NCBI RefSeq assembly: GCF_026222555.1
Contig: NZ_CP098511.1
Span: 1,531,501-1,595,500, forward strand
Origin: Aquimarina sp. ERC-38
GTDB taxonomy: Bacteria > Bacteroidota > Bacteroidia > Flavobacteriales > Flavobacteriaceae
DNA length: 64,000 nt
Reading direction: 5' to 3'
This document shows positions 53,766-62,997 of this stretch, piece by piece; the first letter of the stretch is position 1, and each line of letters begins with the position of its first letter. The translations under genes were made by a program, and so were the position numbers. The notes beneath the pieces are model-generated. The model saw nothing but the letters and a program-made list of their open reading frames with translations, was not told the origin of the DNA and did no database searches.

Positions 53766-55913
53766 CTACCTTTCTTCTCTCACTAGTTGTAAATTGCACT
53801 TTTGTAAAAACAATTGAATTGGCCTGAATTCAGGGTTGTGCTTTTGTGATGCTTCAAATAATTTTTTAGCTAAACTAAATTGTCCTTTCTGAAAAGCTTG
53901 TAAACCTGATTTAAAATTATCAAGAAAATTTTGATCTTTTTTATATAAAGGGTTCGTATTAGCTTTAAATACCGTATATATTTTTAAAGGATGTTGTTTA
54001 CCCTTTACTGCAATTGTATCAATTTCTAAACAATGAAAATGATGTTTGACTTCCTGGTAGGTACTTTCACAAATCAATAGGGGTAATTCGTATTCTTTGG
54101 TAGCACTTTCTAAGCGAGCCGCCAGGTTGACCGGATCACCAATTACTGTATATTCAAAGCGTTTTTCGGACCCTATATTTCCTGAAACTACCTTCCCTGT
54201 ACTAATTCCAATTCCTATATTTAAAACGGGTAAGTCCGGATTCTCATGATTCACTTTTTCCAGTGTATTTATCATATCTAAAGCACAATGAATAGAGTTA
54301 ATGGCGTCATTTTCTATAGCATATGGAACACCAAATACGGACATTACAGCATCTCCTATAAACTTATCAAGCATTCCTTTATTTCTATAAATGGAACTTA
54401 CCATTGCTTCAAAATATTTATTGAGCAACTTTACAATCTGAATAGCTCCGAATTTTTCAGTTAAACTGGTAAAATTGCGTATATCTGAGAAAAGAATACT
54501 GCATTTTGAATAATTTCCCTTCAATAAAGAAAGATTTTCCTTATTCATCACTTCATCAACTATATGCTTGGGGATGTACCTGCTTAGATTAGATTCTATC
54601 CTTTTTTCTTTAGAAATATCATTAAAAACATGGATGACTCCTATAATTTCCCCTTTGGTGTCTACCATAGGTAAAACACTTATATTTAGTGTTAAAGTTT
54701 TACGATTACCTATATTAACCTTAATTTCATTCTTATAGACTTTTTTCCCGGTTTGTAAAGTTTCCTTTCCATAACTCATTAACTCTTTGAAGGGGGAAAT
54801 GAGATTATCAACAGTTTTATTAATAACATTAGTAGTATTATAAGTTAAAAAAATACTTGTAAAAACATGGTTTACAGTTCGAACCCTATTCAATTTATCT
54901 ACCGTAACAATACCGTAATCTAAATTTTGAATTAACATGTTTAGATAGTTTTTCATACTATGTGCCTGGTCAAATAGTTCGGCGTTTTGTATGGCTATTC
55001 GAATTTGACTGGCAAATCCGTTTAAAATGTGTAGGTCATCTTTACTAAAAACACCCTCCTTCTTATTGATGGCTTGTACTACGCCAAGGATTTGTTGGTA
55101 TTTATCAAAAACTGGTACGGATATAATAGATGTAGTGCGATACCCTGTTTGTTTATCTATAGAGGGATCAAAATCCGAATGATGGTAGGGATCATTAATA
55201 ATACAAGGTTTTCCAGTTGCAGCAACCTTTGCTACAATTCCCTTTCGGGTTCGAACCACTTCATTATCTAAACCTTTGGCAAACAGTGTCCATAATTCAT
55301 TAGTTTCCTTATCCAATAGAAAAAAAGAACTTCGATCCGCCCCGGTAATTTCTGCTGCCTTATTTATAATTAGTGGAATCAATGCGTTTAATTCTAACTC
55401 GGACGAAATAGAAGTAAAAACTTCTAGTAACTTTGAAAAATTATATTGAACTTTTTCACTGGCCACGTACAAATCATTTCCTTTAATAATAAGCGCTATT
55501 GCAGTTGCAAAACTCTCTAGGATACGTTGATCTTTAATAGTAAAATTTCCTTGTATTTTATTTAAGCATTGTAAGGCGCCAATTAGTTGATTTTTATCAT
55601 TATAAACAGGTAGACAAAGGGTCGAACAAGTTGTGTATCCTGATCTTTGATCAAAAGAATCTTCGAAATTTGGGTTCGCATAAACATTATTTTCTATAAT
55701 AGGAAGCCCGGTACTAAACATTTTTCCAACGATTCCCATACCAATCGGAACTGAAAGTATTCGGTTTTCGAACCCTTGAGCAACAATACTTTCTAATACT
55801 TTGTTTTCAGAATTAAAAAGATAGAAAGTACTTCGGTCTACTTGAATAGCATCAGAAATCTGCTCAAGCATTCTATTGATTTCCTTTATTATACTTTCTT
55901 TATAATTCTTCAT
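53766..55913 (-). CDS. cytosolic GAF-GAF-PAS adenylate cyclase (class III)
   Basis: 715 residues, no membrane segment. Tandem GAF domains at about 8-145 and 165-312, each ending in an NKxxGxFxxxD-type motif (LNKIQGNFTIKD, INKKEGVFSKDD) seen in cyclic-nucleotide-binding GAFs. A PAS domain (about 322-435) and a cyclase domain (about 465-650) follow, then a short TPR-like tail. Metal ligands Asp477 (LFSDIRNFT) and Asp521 (KFIGDAVMS), Lys517, Asn596 and Arg600 are present. The adenine-selecting Asp is Thr589 (FEYTVIGDP), which is the class IIIb form, a group containing bicarbonate-stimulated enzymes. It sits between the metalloprotein and the precursor gene. Probably makes cAMP in response to a small ligand; feedback by cyclic nucleotide is possible. 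Confidence 0.92.
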   Translation of the reverse strand: MKNYKESIIKEINRMLEQISDAIQVDRSTFYLFNSENKVLESIVAQGFENRILSVPIGMGIVGKMFSTGLPIIENNVYANPNFEDSFDQRSGYTTCSTLCLPVYNDKNQLIGALQCLNKIQGNFTIKDQRILESFATAIALIIKGNDLYVASEKVQYNFSKLLEVFTSISSELELNALIPLIINKAAEITGADRSSFFLLDKETNELWTLFAKGLDNEVVRTRKGIVAKVAATGKPCIINDPYHHSDFDPSIDKQTGYRTTSIISVPVFDKYQQILGVVQAINKKEGVFSKDDLHILNGFASQIRIAIQNAELFDQAHSMKNYLNMLIQNLDYGIVTVDKLNRVRTVNHVFTSIFLTYNTTNVINKTVDNLISPFKELMSYGKETLQTGKKVYKNEIKVNIGNRKTLTLNISVLPMVDTKGEIIGVIHVFNDISKEKRIESNLSRYIPKHIVDEVMNKENLSLLKGNYSKCSILFSDIRNFTSLTEKFGAIQIVKLLNKYFEAMVSSIYRNKGMLDKFIGDAVMSVFGVPYAIENDAINSIHCALDMINTLEKVNHENPDLPVLNIGIGISTGKVVSGNIGSEKRFEYTVIGDPVNLAARLESATKEYELPLLICESTYQEVKHHFHCLEIDTIAVKGKQHPLKIYTVFKANTNPLYKKDQNFLDNFKSGLQAFQKGQFSLAKKLFEASQKHNPEFRPIQLFLQKCNLQLVREER

Positions 55914-56081
55914 CTTCTTTCCTTCTTATTTTTATTTTGGGACTAGAGAAATATGATTTTCTGTTTTCTATTTACTTAACAAAAGCTGTTATGTTAATCA
56001 AGTAAAGACATACTTATTTTATGTTATTCCCAACCCCTCTCATAGGGAAGGAATAGTATAATTTAAAAACCAACGTTCTAT

Positions 56082-57290
56082 TTATGCTTCTGTCACATTA
56101 GTTTCTCTATTATATTTTTCTATTAAGGCAAGAACCCCGATATCTGAACTTAAGGTTAATAAATCCGTTTCACAAATACATTTTAACCTCTTAATTTGTT
56201 CTGATATATTGTCAATTTTCCCAATTTTTTTATCAAAAACTTCCAAGTTTCCGGCTGTTTTTTTTAGTATTATTTGCACGATTTTAAAAGTGGCATTATC
56301 TTCATCATCCATGTAGTTTTCAAACCTACCACCTTCCCGATACACCGGATAATTTTCCAACCCCATGAATTTTAAAAACCATGTGGCATTAAAATTCTTT
56401 AGTACTCCGGTAATACCAGCATAGTCAGCAATTAACTCATCATGTAGATTTTTAGCTATATGATTATAGTTTACAACCGTAAATTGATGAGCGCACTCAT
56501 GGTAAAGTCTTATTTTTAAGGAGCTATCCAACCATTCCTGTTCGGATAGCTCCATATCTTCGGAAGGAACATTGCTATAGGGTTTTTTACTTAAAACGAT
56601 AAGTTGATCCTGATATAATTCTTTTTGCGGAATAATGGTATTTTTAAACGCTGTTGACCAATCCAACGCATTATTTTTTGTTAGAAATTCATGTTTAAGT
56701 TGATGGATACGATCCCAATTATTTAATCCTTTAATGAATACAGCACCCATAGAATCGGGTAGGGCTACCGGTTCGTTTTTATGAGCCAAAGCCCGAACCA
56801 CTTGTTTAAAATCCTCTGTATTCGGAACAATAAGTACTGGGACTTTACCGGCTACTCCATTATGAATTTCCAATCGGATATGTTCCGGTTCCTGTAATAC
56901 CAGTCCCGAAGCTTCCGGAAATACAGTGGTAGATTTTCCTGCCAGGGTTGCTTTTCGATAGTTTTCAGTTTTACTAATACCTGATGCTACCGGAAACTGA
57001 AAAGAAATCAGGTATTTCTGTAAGGTGGAAAATACACCATTTACTTTAGATTCCTCTACATAAGATTCCCAGGTACTTATACTACTGAAATTGGCATGCA
57101 AATACTCTGGAGTTTGGGACGGGACTTGAACCCGTACGGATTTATTTTTCAATTCTTTTTCCGCAGATACTCCGGCATATACTGATTGCGAAATAAATTG
57201 ATTTTTACAATATGCTAAAATTTTCGAGATGCTTTCTTCCGGAGTGCCAAGTTGTTTTAGATATTCTATTTTTTCGGACTTACTTAGCAT
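56082..57290 (-). CDS. putative HExxH zinc metalloprotein of the peptide cluster
   Basis: 402 residues from the ATG at 57290, which begins 1 base after the stop of the exporter gene; a TTG at 57314 would add 8 residues. No named family is recognised. The central-to-C-terminal part holds HECAH (residues 264-268), then HDELIADYAG 14 residues on, giving the HExxH...E pattern of gluzincin peptidases with Glu285 as third ligand. No signal peptide. The codons for SVRVQVPSQTPE near residue 52 come from DNA identical in form to a tRNA 3' end (annotated separately). By position it is a candidate maturation protease or leader-removing enzyme for the NHLP precursor; the cargo is not known. Confidence 0.75.
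   Translation of the reverse strand: MLSKSEKIEYLKQLGTPEESISKILAYCKNQFISQSVYAGVSAEKELKNKSVRVQVPSQTPEYLHANFSSISTWESYVEESKVNGVFSTLQKYLISFQFPVASGISKTENYRKATLAGKSTTVFPEASGLVLQEPEHIRLEIHNGVAGKVPVLIVPNTEDFKQVVRALAHKNEPVALPDSMGAVFIKGLNNWDRIHQLKHEFLTKNNALDWSTAFKNTIIPQKELYQDQLIVLSKKPYSNVPSEDMELSEQEWLDSSLKIRLYHECAHQFTVVNYNHIAKNLHDELIADYAGITGVLKNFNATWFLKFMGLENYPVYREGGRFENYMDDEDNATFKIVQIILKKTAGNLEVFDKKIGKIDNISEQIKRLKCICETDLLTLSSDIGVLALIEKYNRETNVTEA
57108..57135 (-). repeat. tRNA 3'-end-like segment inside the metalloprotein gene
   Basis: Read on the minus strand this is ACGGG, the loop TTCAAGT, CCCGT, then CCCAAAC, T and CCA. It is a perfect T-arm stem and loop, a seven-base acceptor 3' strand, a discriminator base and CCA. 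No D-arm, anticodon arm or matching GTTTGGG 5' strand is present upstream, so it is not a complete tRNA gene. tRNA 3' ends are the usual target of site-specific integrases. Confidence 0.5.
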
Positions 57291-57291
57291 A

Positions 57292-60204
57292 TCATACCAT
57301 TTGACGTTTAGCAAGGGTAGTAAATACTCCGTCCATTTCTAATAATTCATTATAAGTACCCGACTCCACGATCATTCCTTTATCTAACACAAAGATTCTA
57401 TCGGCATTTACTACCGTACTTAAACGATGTGCAATTACAATACGGGTGGCTTGTAATTTATCCAGACTTTCAGAAACAATATTTTGAGTTCTATTATCCA
57501 GGGCACTGGTGGCTTCGTCCATAAATAATAACCTGGGTTTATGAGCTATTGCCCGGGCGATCATTAAACGTTGGCGTTGCCCTCCTGAGAACGTACCCGC
57601 TCCTTCACTGATAACCGTATGCATTTCCATAGGCATTTGTTTAATATCTTCTTCCATTCCTGCCATCCGTGCTGCTTCCCAGGCATCTTCAAGGGTGAGT
57701 TCTGAGTTTCCAACAATATTTTTATAGATACTACCTGACATTAGCGCTCCGTTTTGTAATACCACCCCAATTTGTCTACGTACCAGGTCTTTATTCATCT
57801 TTTCAAACGCATGCCCGTCGTAGTATACTGCTCCGGTTTCTGGTTCTTCAAAACCTAATAACAACCGCATGATCGTAGATTTACCGGATCCTGACGTTCC
57901 TACAAAGGCTACCATTTCTCCAGGTTGAATACGAAAAGAAACATCTTTTAATACTAAAGGTTGTTCTTCATGATATCTAAAGGAAACCGAATTAATTTCA
58001 ATTTCACCAGCTAGTTCACCCGGATCCAAACTTCCTACGGATGATTCCGGTATTTCTTCCAGAATAGGTTGTACCCGTTCGTATAAGGTAATTACATTTA
58101 AGGATGAAATTAACGCCATGCTCATCTTTAAACAATCTCCCAGAAATTGGTTAAAAGCACTGATAAAGGCCATAAAGGCTCCTACGGTAATGACAGCAGC
58201 ACCGGGGCTCGCTGTTTTTATTGTATAAAACAGAAAAGAGAAAAAGAAAATATTGGTAAAGAGTGGATAAGAACTATTAAAAATTTCCACATGATTTTGA
58301 TAACTTCCTGAAGAAAAACCAAGTTGTTTTAGTCTTGCAAAACGTTCTGCCCACAGTGAAAAAATCCGTTTTTCACCCCCGGTAATCCGGATTTTTGTAA
58401 TTCCGGATAAAAATTCAAATAAAAATCCTTGTAACTCACCTTGAGATTCAGAAATATCCCGGTCATATTTTAATTTTAAATATCCAATGGTACTGATAAA
58501 GGCCACAGCTAACACCGCCAATCCTACCCCAATCCAAGCAAGACTGGACTGATAATAAAATAGTAAAATTAGATTTACAAAAGAGAAAGCACCACTTAAT
58601 ACTGCGGTCATCACGGTATTAGATAAAATTTGGCGTATGGCATTAATACTCAACGCCCGATTAGTTAAGTCTCCTGCGGTATATTTTTTGTAAAATGATA
58701 CGGGTAACCTTAGCAAATGGTCAATTACCCCTGCCTGTAAATTAATACTGGACTTGGTTTCTACCCTTAGTTGAAGTACGCCTTGTATCAATTGTAGTCC
58801 GGCAGTTACCAGTCCGATTACCATCATAATAATAAATACTTCCATCAACAAAGAGCGATCGGCAGTAGGAATTACATCATCAAAAAGTACTCCCGATAAG
58901 ATGGGAACGAGTAAACCAATCACACTTCCGGCAAAAGCAGCTATTAATAAAAATTTTGAATCTCTTTTAATACCCTGGATCGCAAAATGATAAAGTTTTT
59001 TAACTGAAGTTATAGTTTCTGAAAACCCGTAAAAGAACATATAACTGATTGGATCTAAAGTAGCGGCAACTTCTTGTGTAACGGGAGTTTCTTTACCTGT
59101 CTCCGGATTTTTAAGTATATAATGGGTAGCATCCTTTTGTAATAAGGCAACTGGTTCTTTCGTTTCTTTTAAAAAAGCTAATAGATGACCGTTTTCCTCC
59201 TTCCACCAAATACCCCGTAGAATTATTTTTCGGGTTCTAACCTTGGAAGCCTGAGCTAAGGCAAATAACTGATTGGTAGTATTGCTTTCTTTTTGTGTTT
59301 CGTTTTTAGGATACTCAAAGTTAAACCCAGCCTGATCTCCTATATATTGACAAGCAGTATGTAATTTATTTTGAAGTGTACTAGAACTATGAGTCGTATT
59401 TAAAGCTTTGTTTTTTACTTTCTTATTCACAATATCCCCTAGTTTCCCCAGAGAATTATTTAATTTTTCTTTTTCTGATTGTATTTTGTTCAGGATTTTA
59501 GTTTCCTGTCCTTTTATTTGTGCAGCTATTCTATGTTGCAATTTTTTAAATAGGTGTTCCTGTACCTGGTTAAGGGAAAGCATAAATAGGATTTCATCTT
59601 TTAGTACTTCCCTGGTAGTAAATATTTTCAGGTTGGTTTCTTTCTCAAGTGCAGTTACGTATAAGGAAGCGGTTACCGGAATGGTGTTTTTAAAAGGAAG
59701 TTTAAGAGGTTGATCCGTTGTATCTCCATATGCAGCGATACTTCCTTTTTCCACCCGGCACCAGGCTACTCCTTTATGCGGGTAAGCAATTTCATTTTTA
59801 GTAAGTTGTATGTCTTTTAGTTTATCTAAAGCAGTAAAAACTCGTGGAGCATGGATATCCTGCACAGCATGGGTTGTTTTGATCAACCATTTTTCTATAT
59901 GAAATTGTAAAAAAGTATGGTCAACTTGTAATAACCTGTTTTTATTAATCGCAATAACCCGTGCTTCTGTACTTACGGCAATTAAACGAATATCAGTTTC
60001 CGGTTCACCAGTAAGTAAACTGAAAATAAGTTCTCCTTTTTGAGCTGTATATAAAAAGTTTAGGTTACTTTTATAAGAACCCTCTTTATCTAAAGCTACC
60101 CAAAAGATATCAACGCTACCGGAAGTCACCATCCAAAACCGGTCCTGATCCTTTAAAATCAGGTTTTTGTTAATCCCTATATGTATTTTTTCGTTTTCAA
60201 ACAT
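57292..60204 (-). CDS. NHLM-type ABC transporter with N-terminal cNMP-binding-like domain
   Basis: 970 residues. It matches the peptide-export ABC2 type found in nitrile-hydratase-leader clusters. A cupin/CRP-like domain (about 1-110) has GELIFSLLTGEPETDIRLIA (57-76), similar in spacing to a cyclic-nucleotide phosphate-binding cassette (Gly57-Glu58 and Arg73), although degenerate. A linker region with a second beta-rich part (about 115-230) and coiled coil follows, then six membrane helices (about 415-720) and the ATPase: Walker A GTSGSGKST (769-777), signature FSGGQRQRL, Walker B RLLFMDEATSAL. No C39 peptidase is present. It probably pairs with the C39 exporter, the usual arrangement. Its stop is followed by the metalloprotein ATG within 2 bases. 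Confidence 0.9.
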   Translation of the reverse strand: MFENEKIHIGINKNLILKDQDRFWMVTSGSVDIFWVALDKEGSYKSNLNFLYTAQKGELIFSLLTGEPETDIRLIAVSTEARVIAINKNRLLQVDHTFLQFHIEKWLIKTTHAVQDIHAPRVFTALDKLKDIQLTKNEIAYPHKGVAWCRVEKGSIAAYGDTTDQPLKLPFKNTIPVTASLYVTALEKETNLKIFTTREVLKDEILFMLSLNQVQEHLFKKLQHRIAAQIKGQETKILNKIQSEKEKLNNSLGKLGDIVNKKVKNKALNTTHSSSTLQNKLHTACQYIGDQAGFNFEYPKNETQKESNTTNQLFALAQASKVRTRKIILRGIWWKEENGHLLAFLKETKEPVALLQKDATHYILKNPETGKETPVTQEVAATLDPISYMFFYGFSETITSVKKLYHFAIQGIKRDSKFLLIAAFAGSVIGLLVPILSGVLFDDVIPTADRSLLMEVFIIMMVIGLVTAGLQLIQGVLQLRVETKSSINLQAGVIDHLLRLPVSFYKKYTAGDLTNRALSINAIRQILSNTVMTAVLSGAFSFVNLILLFYYQSSLAWIGVGLAVLAVAFISTIGYLKLKYDRDISESQGELQGFLFEFLSGITKIRITGGEKRIFSLWAERFARLKQLGFSSGSYQNHVEIFNSSYPLFTNIFFFSFLFYTIKTASPGAAVITVGAFMAFISAFNQFLGDCLKMSMALISSLNVITLYERVQPILEEIPESSVGSLDPGELAGEIEINSVSFRYHEEQPLVLKDVSFRIQPGEMVAFVGTSGSGKSTIMRLLLGFEEPETGAVYYDGHAFEKMNKDLVRRQIGVVLQNGALMSGSIYKNIVGNSELTLEDAWEAARMAGMEEDIKQMPMEMHTVISEGAGTFSGGQRQRLMIARAIAHKPRLLFMDEATSALDNRTQNIVSESLDKLQATRIVIAHRLSTVVNADRIFVLDKGMIVESGTYNELLEMDGVFTTLAKRQMV

Positions 60205-60385
60205 TGTTTTATGTTTTTTGTGCTATCCTAATCTCATCTTAAATCCATGTCTTCTTGTTTCTCGTCGGAAACAAGAAAGGAAGGACTTTCTTTTATATTT
60301 CTATCCCTATTCATCCCATCCCCGGCCTTTCCCTAGGGGAAGGGAGCTCAGAGGTCCTTCCTTTAAGGAAGGATTTAGCATAGGA
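60205..60385. repeat. hairpin-rich spacer between the two exporter genes
   Basis: 181 bases without a gene. Inverted repeats: CTTGTTT/AAACAAG at 60254-60275; AAGGAAGGAC at 60277-60286 with GTCCTTCCTT at 60354-60363; CCTTTCCC/GGGGAAGG at 60326-60343; and the palindrome TCCTTCCTTTAAGGAAGGA at 60355-60373. It could be an RNA processing site that sets the ratio of the two exporters, or a dispersed palindromic element. Confidence 0.55.
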
Positions 60386-62602
60386 TCATTTTGCATCTAT
60401 TAATTTTGTATACACTCCATTATTTTTTATAAGTTCTTCGTGGGTTCCTCTTTCTACTATTTTTCCATATTCCATTACGATGATTTCATCGCAGTCCATA
60501 ATGGTACTGAGGCGGTGTGCTACGATCAAGCAAGTACAACCTCTACGTTTAATATTGTCCATCACTACTTTTTCAGATTTCGGGTCAAGCGCACTGGTTG
60601 CTTCATCTAAAACTAGAACCGAAGGATTTAGTGCCAAGGCTCTGGCAATTTCCAAACGTTGACGTTGCCCACCGCTAAAGTTGGTTCCCCTTTCTAATAC
60701 TTCTGCATCATAGGCATTAACCCGAGCCGAGATCGTATCGTGAATGGCGGCATCCCTTGCTGACTGTATCATATCGGTTTCGGGTAGGTTTTCATCCCAA
60801 AACGAAATATTTTCCTGGATGGAACCTTTAAACATTAATACTTCTTGATCAATTACCGCTAAGGACTCGGTCATTACGTGTCGCGGAATCTCCGAGCGAT
60901 CCTGTCCATCAAATAATAGTTGTCCTCCCCAAGGCTTGTAAAGGCCACTTACCAATTTGGCTACCGTGGATTTTCCACTTCCTGAGCCTCCTACTAAGGC
61001 AATCCGGCTACCGGGGGTTAGTTTTAGGTTAAAGTTATCAATCAAAGCGGGCATGGTCGTATTGTACCCAAATGAAATATCTTTTAATTCAACATATCCG
61101 ATTAATTTTTGAGTGGGTACCGCCTTATTAACATTTACTTCATTTGAAGTTTGAGCATTTTCTTCTTCCTTTATAAATTCTTCTTCTTTTTCATAATTCA
61201 ATACATCATCGATCCGGTTCATGTCCCCTTCAGTTTCCTGTAACAAACTTCCGGTAGTAACCAGTTGATTGACCGGACGCATAAAATTATTCATCAGATA
61301 TAAAAAGGCGACTAACATCCCTAAAGTCATTTGTCCATCCATTACCCTTAAAGCACCTAGTCCCATTATCGTTGTAGTGGTTAAGGACATCAATAGCGGC
61401 GGAATCACATTTAAACGTGCGGTAAGCCAACCTAAATTTTGTTGTGCATTCATTACTTTGGCCAAATATCCTGACCAGGTGGTAAAAAAATCACTTTCTC
61501 TTCCGGAAGCTTTTAAAGTTTCAATCATACTAATTCCGGAAGTGGTAGTCCCTAATAATTTTCCGTTTTCGTTAGTAAGATTTCGATTGCCATCTTTTCG
61601 TGCACGAGAGACATAACGTAATGCCAGAATGTTTAAGGTAGCCATACAGACTCCAATGACGGTTAACAATACATCATAGGATAGCATCAAAATGGCATAA
61701 AATACGACTACAATTACGTTTAATACCGCATTTGCCAAATCTCCGCTTAGTAAACGGGCTACTTTGTCATTTAGAGAGACTCGGCTTCCAATTTCGCCAC
61801 TGTACCGTTGCGTAAAAAAGGAAATGGGTAAGTGAAATACATGCCATAAGAATTTACTGGAAGTGGTAAGTGCTAATTTGGTTTCTAACCGAAGTAAATA
61901 ATACTGTTGCAAATACACTAACCCGGAGTTAACTAATAATACAATCCCCATAATTAGTAGCAAAGGCATGACAAATCCGGAAATACCGTTAATCAAGTAT
62001 TTATCAATAAACACTTTGGTGAACGAAGGAATTACCAGTCCGGGAATTACTAAAAATAAACTTGCCAAGATAATATAGGTAACACTCATCTCCGAACCTG
62101 AAATACGAGAAAGTAAAGAAGATCGGAGGCTCTTTTTTTCATCAGCTTTTTCAAATACTTCATTAGGTTCAAAAGTCATGACTACCCCGGTAAATGCATC
62201 GTCAAATTCTTCGTGGGTGACCTGGTACCTTCCCTGGGCGGGATCGTTTAAACACACTTTATTCTTGGTAAATCCTTCCAGGACTAAAAAGTGATTAAAA
62301 TTCCAAAAAATAATGGCGGGTGCCTTTACTTTTTTTAGCTTTTCGATAGACTTAGCAAAACCCTTAGCTTCTAATCCGAATTGCCTTGCTGCTTTTAAGA
62401 TATTAGTTGCTTTTAACCCATCCCGAGATACCCCGCAAGCTATTCTTAATTTTTCGAGGGGTACAAAACGTCCGTGGTACCCTAAAATAATACTTAATGC
62501 CGCCGCCCCGCATTCTACAGCTTCCATCTGCAAAACCGTAGGCGTTTTTATCGGACGGGGTAGTTTTTCGGTCTTTGTATTTTTTTGTTTTATGTTAAAC
62601 AT
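60386..62602 (-). CDS. NHLM-type C39 peptidase/permease/ATPase exporter
   Basis: 738 residues from the ATG at 62602; a further ATG at 62629 lies within the upstream repeat and is less likely. ABC transporter that cuts double-glycine leaders while exporting the core. The C39 peptidase domain (about 15-150) has catalytic Cys31 in MEAVECGAAALSII, His104 in NFNHFLVLEGF and Asp120 in LNDPAQGR. Six membrane helices follow (about 175-465). The ATPase has GGSGSGKST, NFSGGQRQRLEIARAL and VLVLDEATSALD. All active-site residues are present. Together with the HlyD adaptor and the second ABC protein it forms the presumed export machine for the precursor at 53366. Confidence 0.94.
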   Translation of the reverse strand: MFNIKQKNTKTEKLPRPIKTPTVLQMEAVECGAAALSIILGYHGRFVPLEKLRIACGVSRDGLKATNILKAARQFGLEAKGFAKSIEKLKKVKAPAIIFWNFNHFLVLEGFTKNKVCLNDPAQGRYQVTHEEFDDAFTGVVMTFEPNEVFEKADEKKSLRSSLLSRISGSEMSVTYIILASLFLVIPGLVIPSFTKVFIDKYLINGISGFVMPLLLIMGIVLLVNSGLVYLQQYYLLRLETKLALTTSSKFLWHVFHLPISFFTQRYSGEIGSRVSLNDKVARLLSGDLANAVLNVIVVVFYAILMLSYDVLLTVIGVCMATLNILALRYVSRARKDGNRNLTNENGKLLGTTTSGISMIETLKASGRESDFFTTWSGYLAKVMNAQQNLGWLTARLNVIPPLLMSLTTTTIMGLGALRVMDGQMTLGMLVAFLYLMNNFMRPVNQLVTTGSLLQETEGDMNRIDDVLNYEKEEEFIKEEENAQTSNEVNVNKAVPTQKLIGYVELKDISFGYNTTMPALIDNFNLKLTPGSRIALVGGSGSGKSTVAKLVSGLYKPWGGQLLFDGQDRSEIPRHVMTESLAVIDQEVLMFKGSIQENISFWDENLPETDMIQSARDAAIHDTISARVNAYDAEVLERGTNFSGGQRQRLEIARALALNPSVLVLDEATSALDPKSEKVVMDNIKRRGCTCLIVAHRLSTIMDCDEIIVMEYGKIVERGTHEELIKNNGVYTKLIDAK

Positions 62603-62626
62603 GATGCGGTTTTTTAGTTGAATAGT

Positions 62627-62910
62627 CATTAGGCACTAGGCAAAAGTGTTGTTTGGGTTATTTAGTTATTATGTTATTAAGTTGTTTTTGAATTCATAAT
62701 TCTACATTTATAACTAGTCTATGGTGGACTAGCCATTAGCCACTAGGCAAAAGTGTTGTTTGGGTTATTTAGTTACTATGTTATTAAGTTGTTTTTAATT
62801 CATAATTCTGCACTTATAACTAGTTTGTGGTGGACTGGCTAAAAGCCACTAGGTAAAAGTGTTGTTTGGGTTACTTTGTTGTTTTTAAACTCTAAATTTT
62901 ACATTCATAA
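62627..62910. repeat. tandem repeat, about 106 bp, 2.6 copies
   Basis: Units start near 62627, 62734 and 62841, each opening with a CATTAGSCACTAGGCAAAAG-like sequence and then GTGTTGTTTGGGTTA. The first two copies are full and differ at few positions; the third is shortened. It lies between the HlyD adaptor stop and the C39 exporter start. The exporter's first possible ATG (62629) is inside the first unit. Confidence 0.85.
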
Positions 62911-62940
62911 TTAACGAACTTGTTTCCACTATAAAATCTA

Positions 62941-62992
62941 ACATCTATTAGTGAGCAAAGCGAACGGTCTAACATCTAGCAGCGCAGTGGTC
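62941..62992. repeat. diverged copies of the 1225-type repeat
   Basis: Two adjacent units, TAGTGAGCAAAGCGAACGGT and TAGCAGCGCAGTGGTCT, share the core of the 30-bp repeat at 1225-1302. Both loci lie immediately after a minus-strand stop codon. Confidence 0.5.
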
Positions 62993-62997
62993 TCACC

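Noticed and set aside
57108..57200. A complete tRNA gene on the minus strand
   Set aside because: Only the T-arm, acceptor 3' strand and CCA are present; D-arm, anticodon arm and 5' acceptor strand could not be found.
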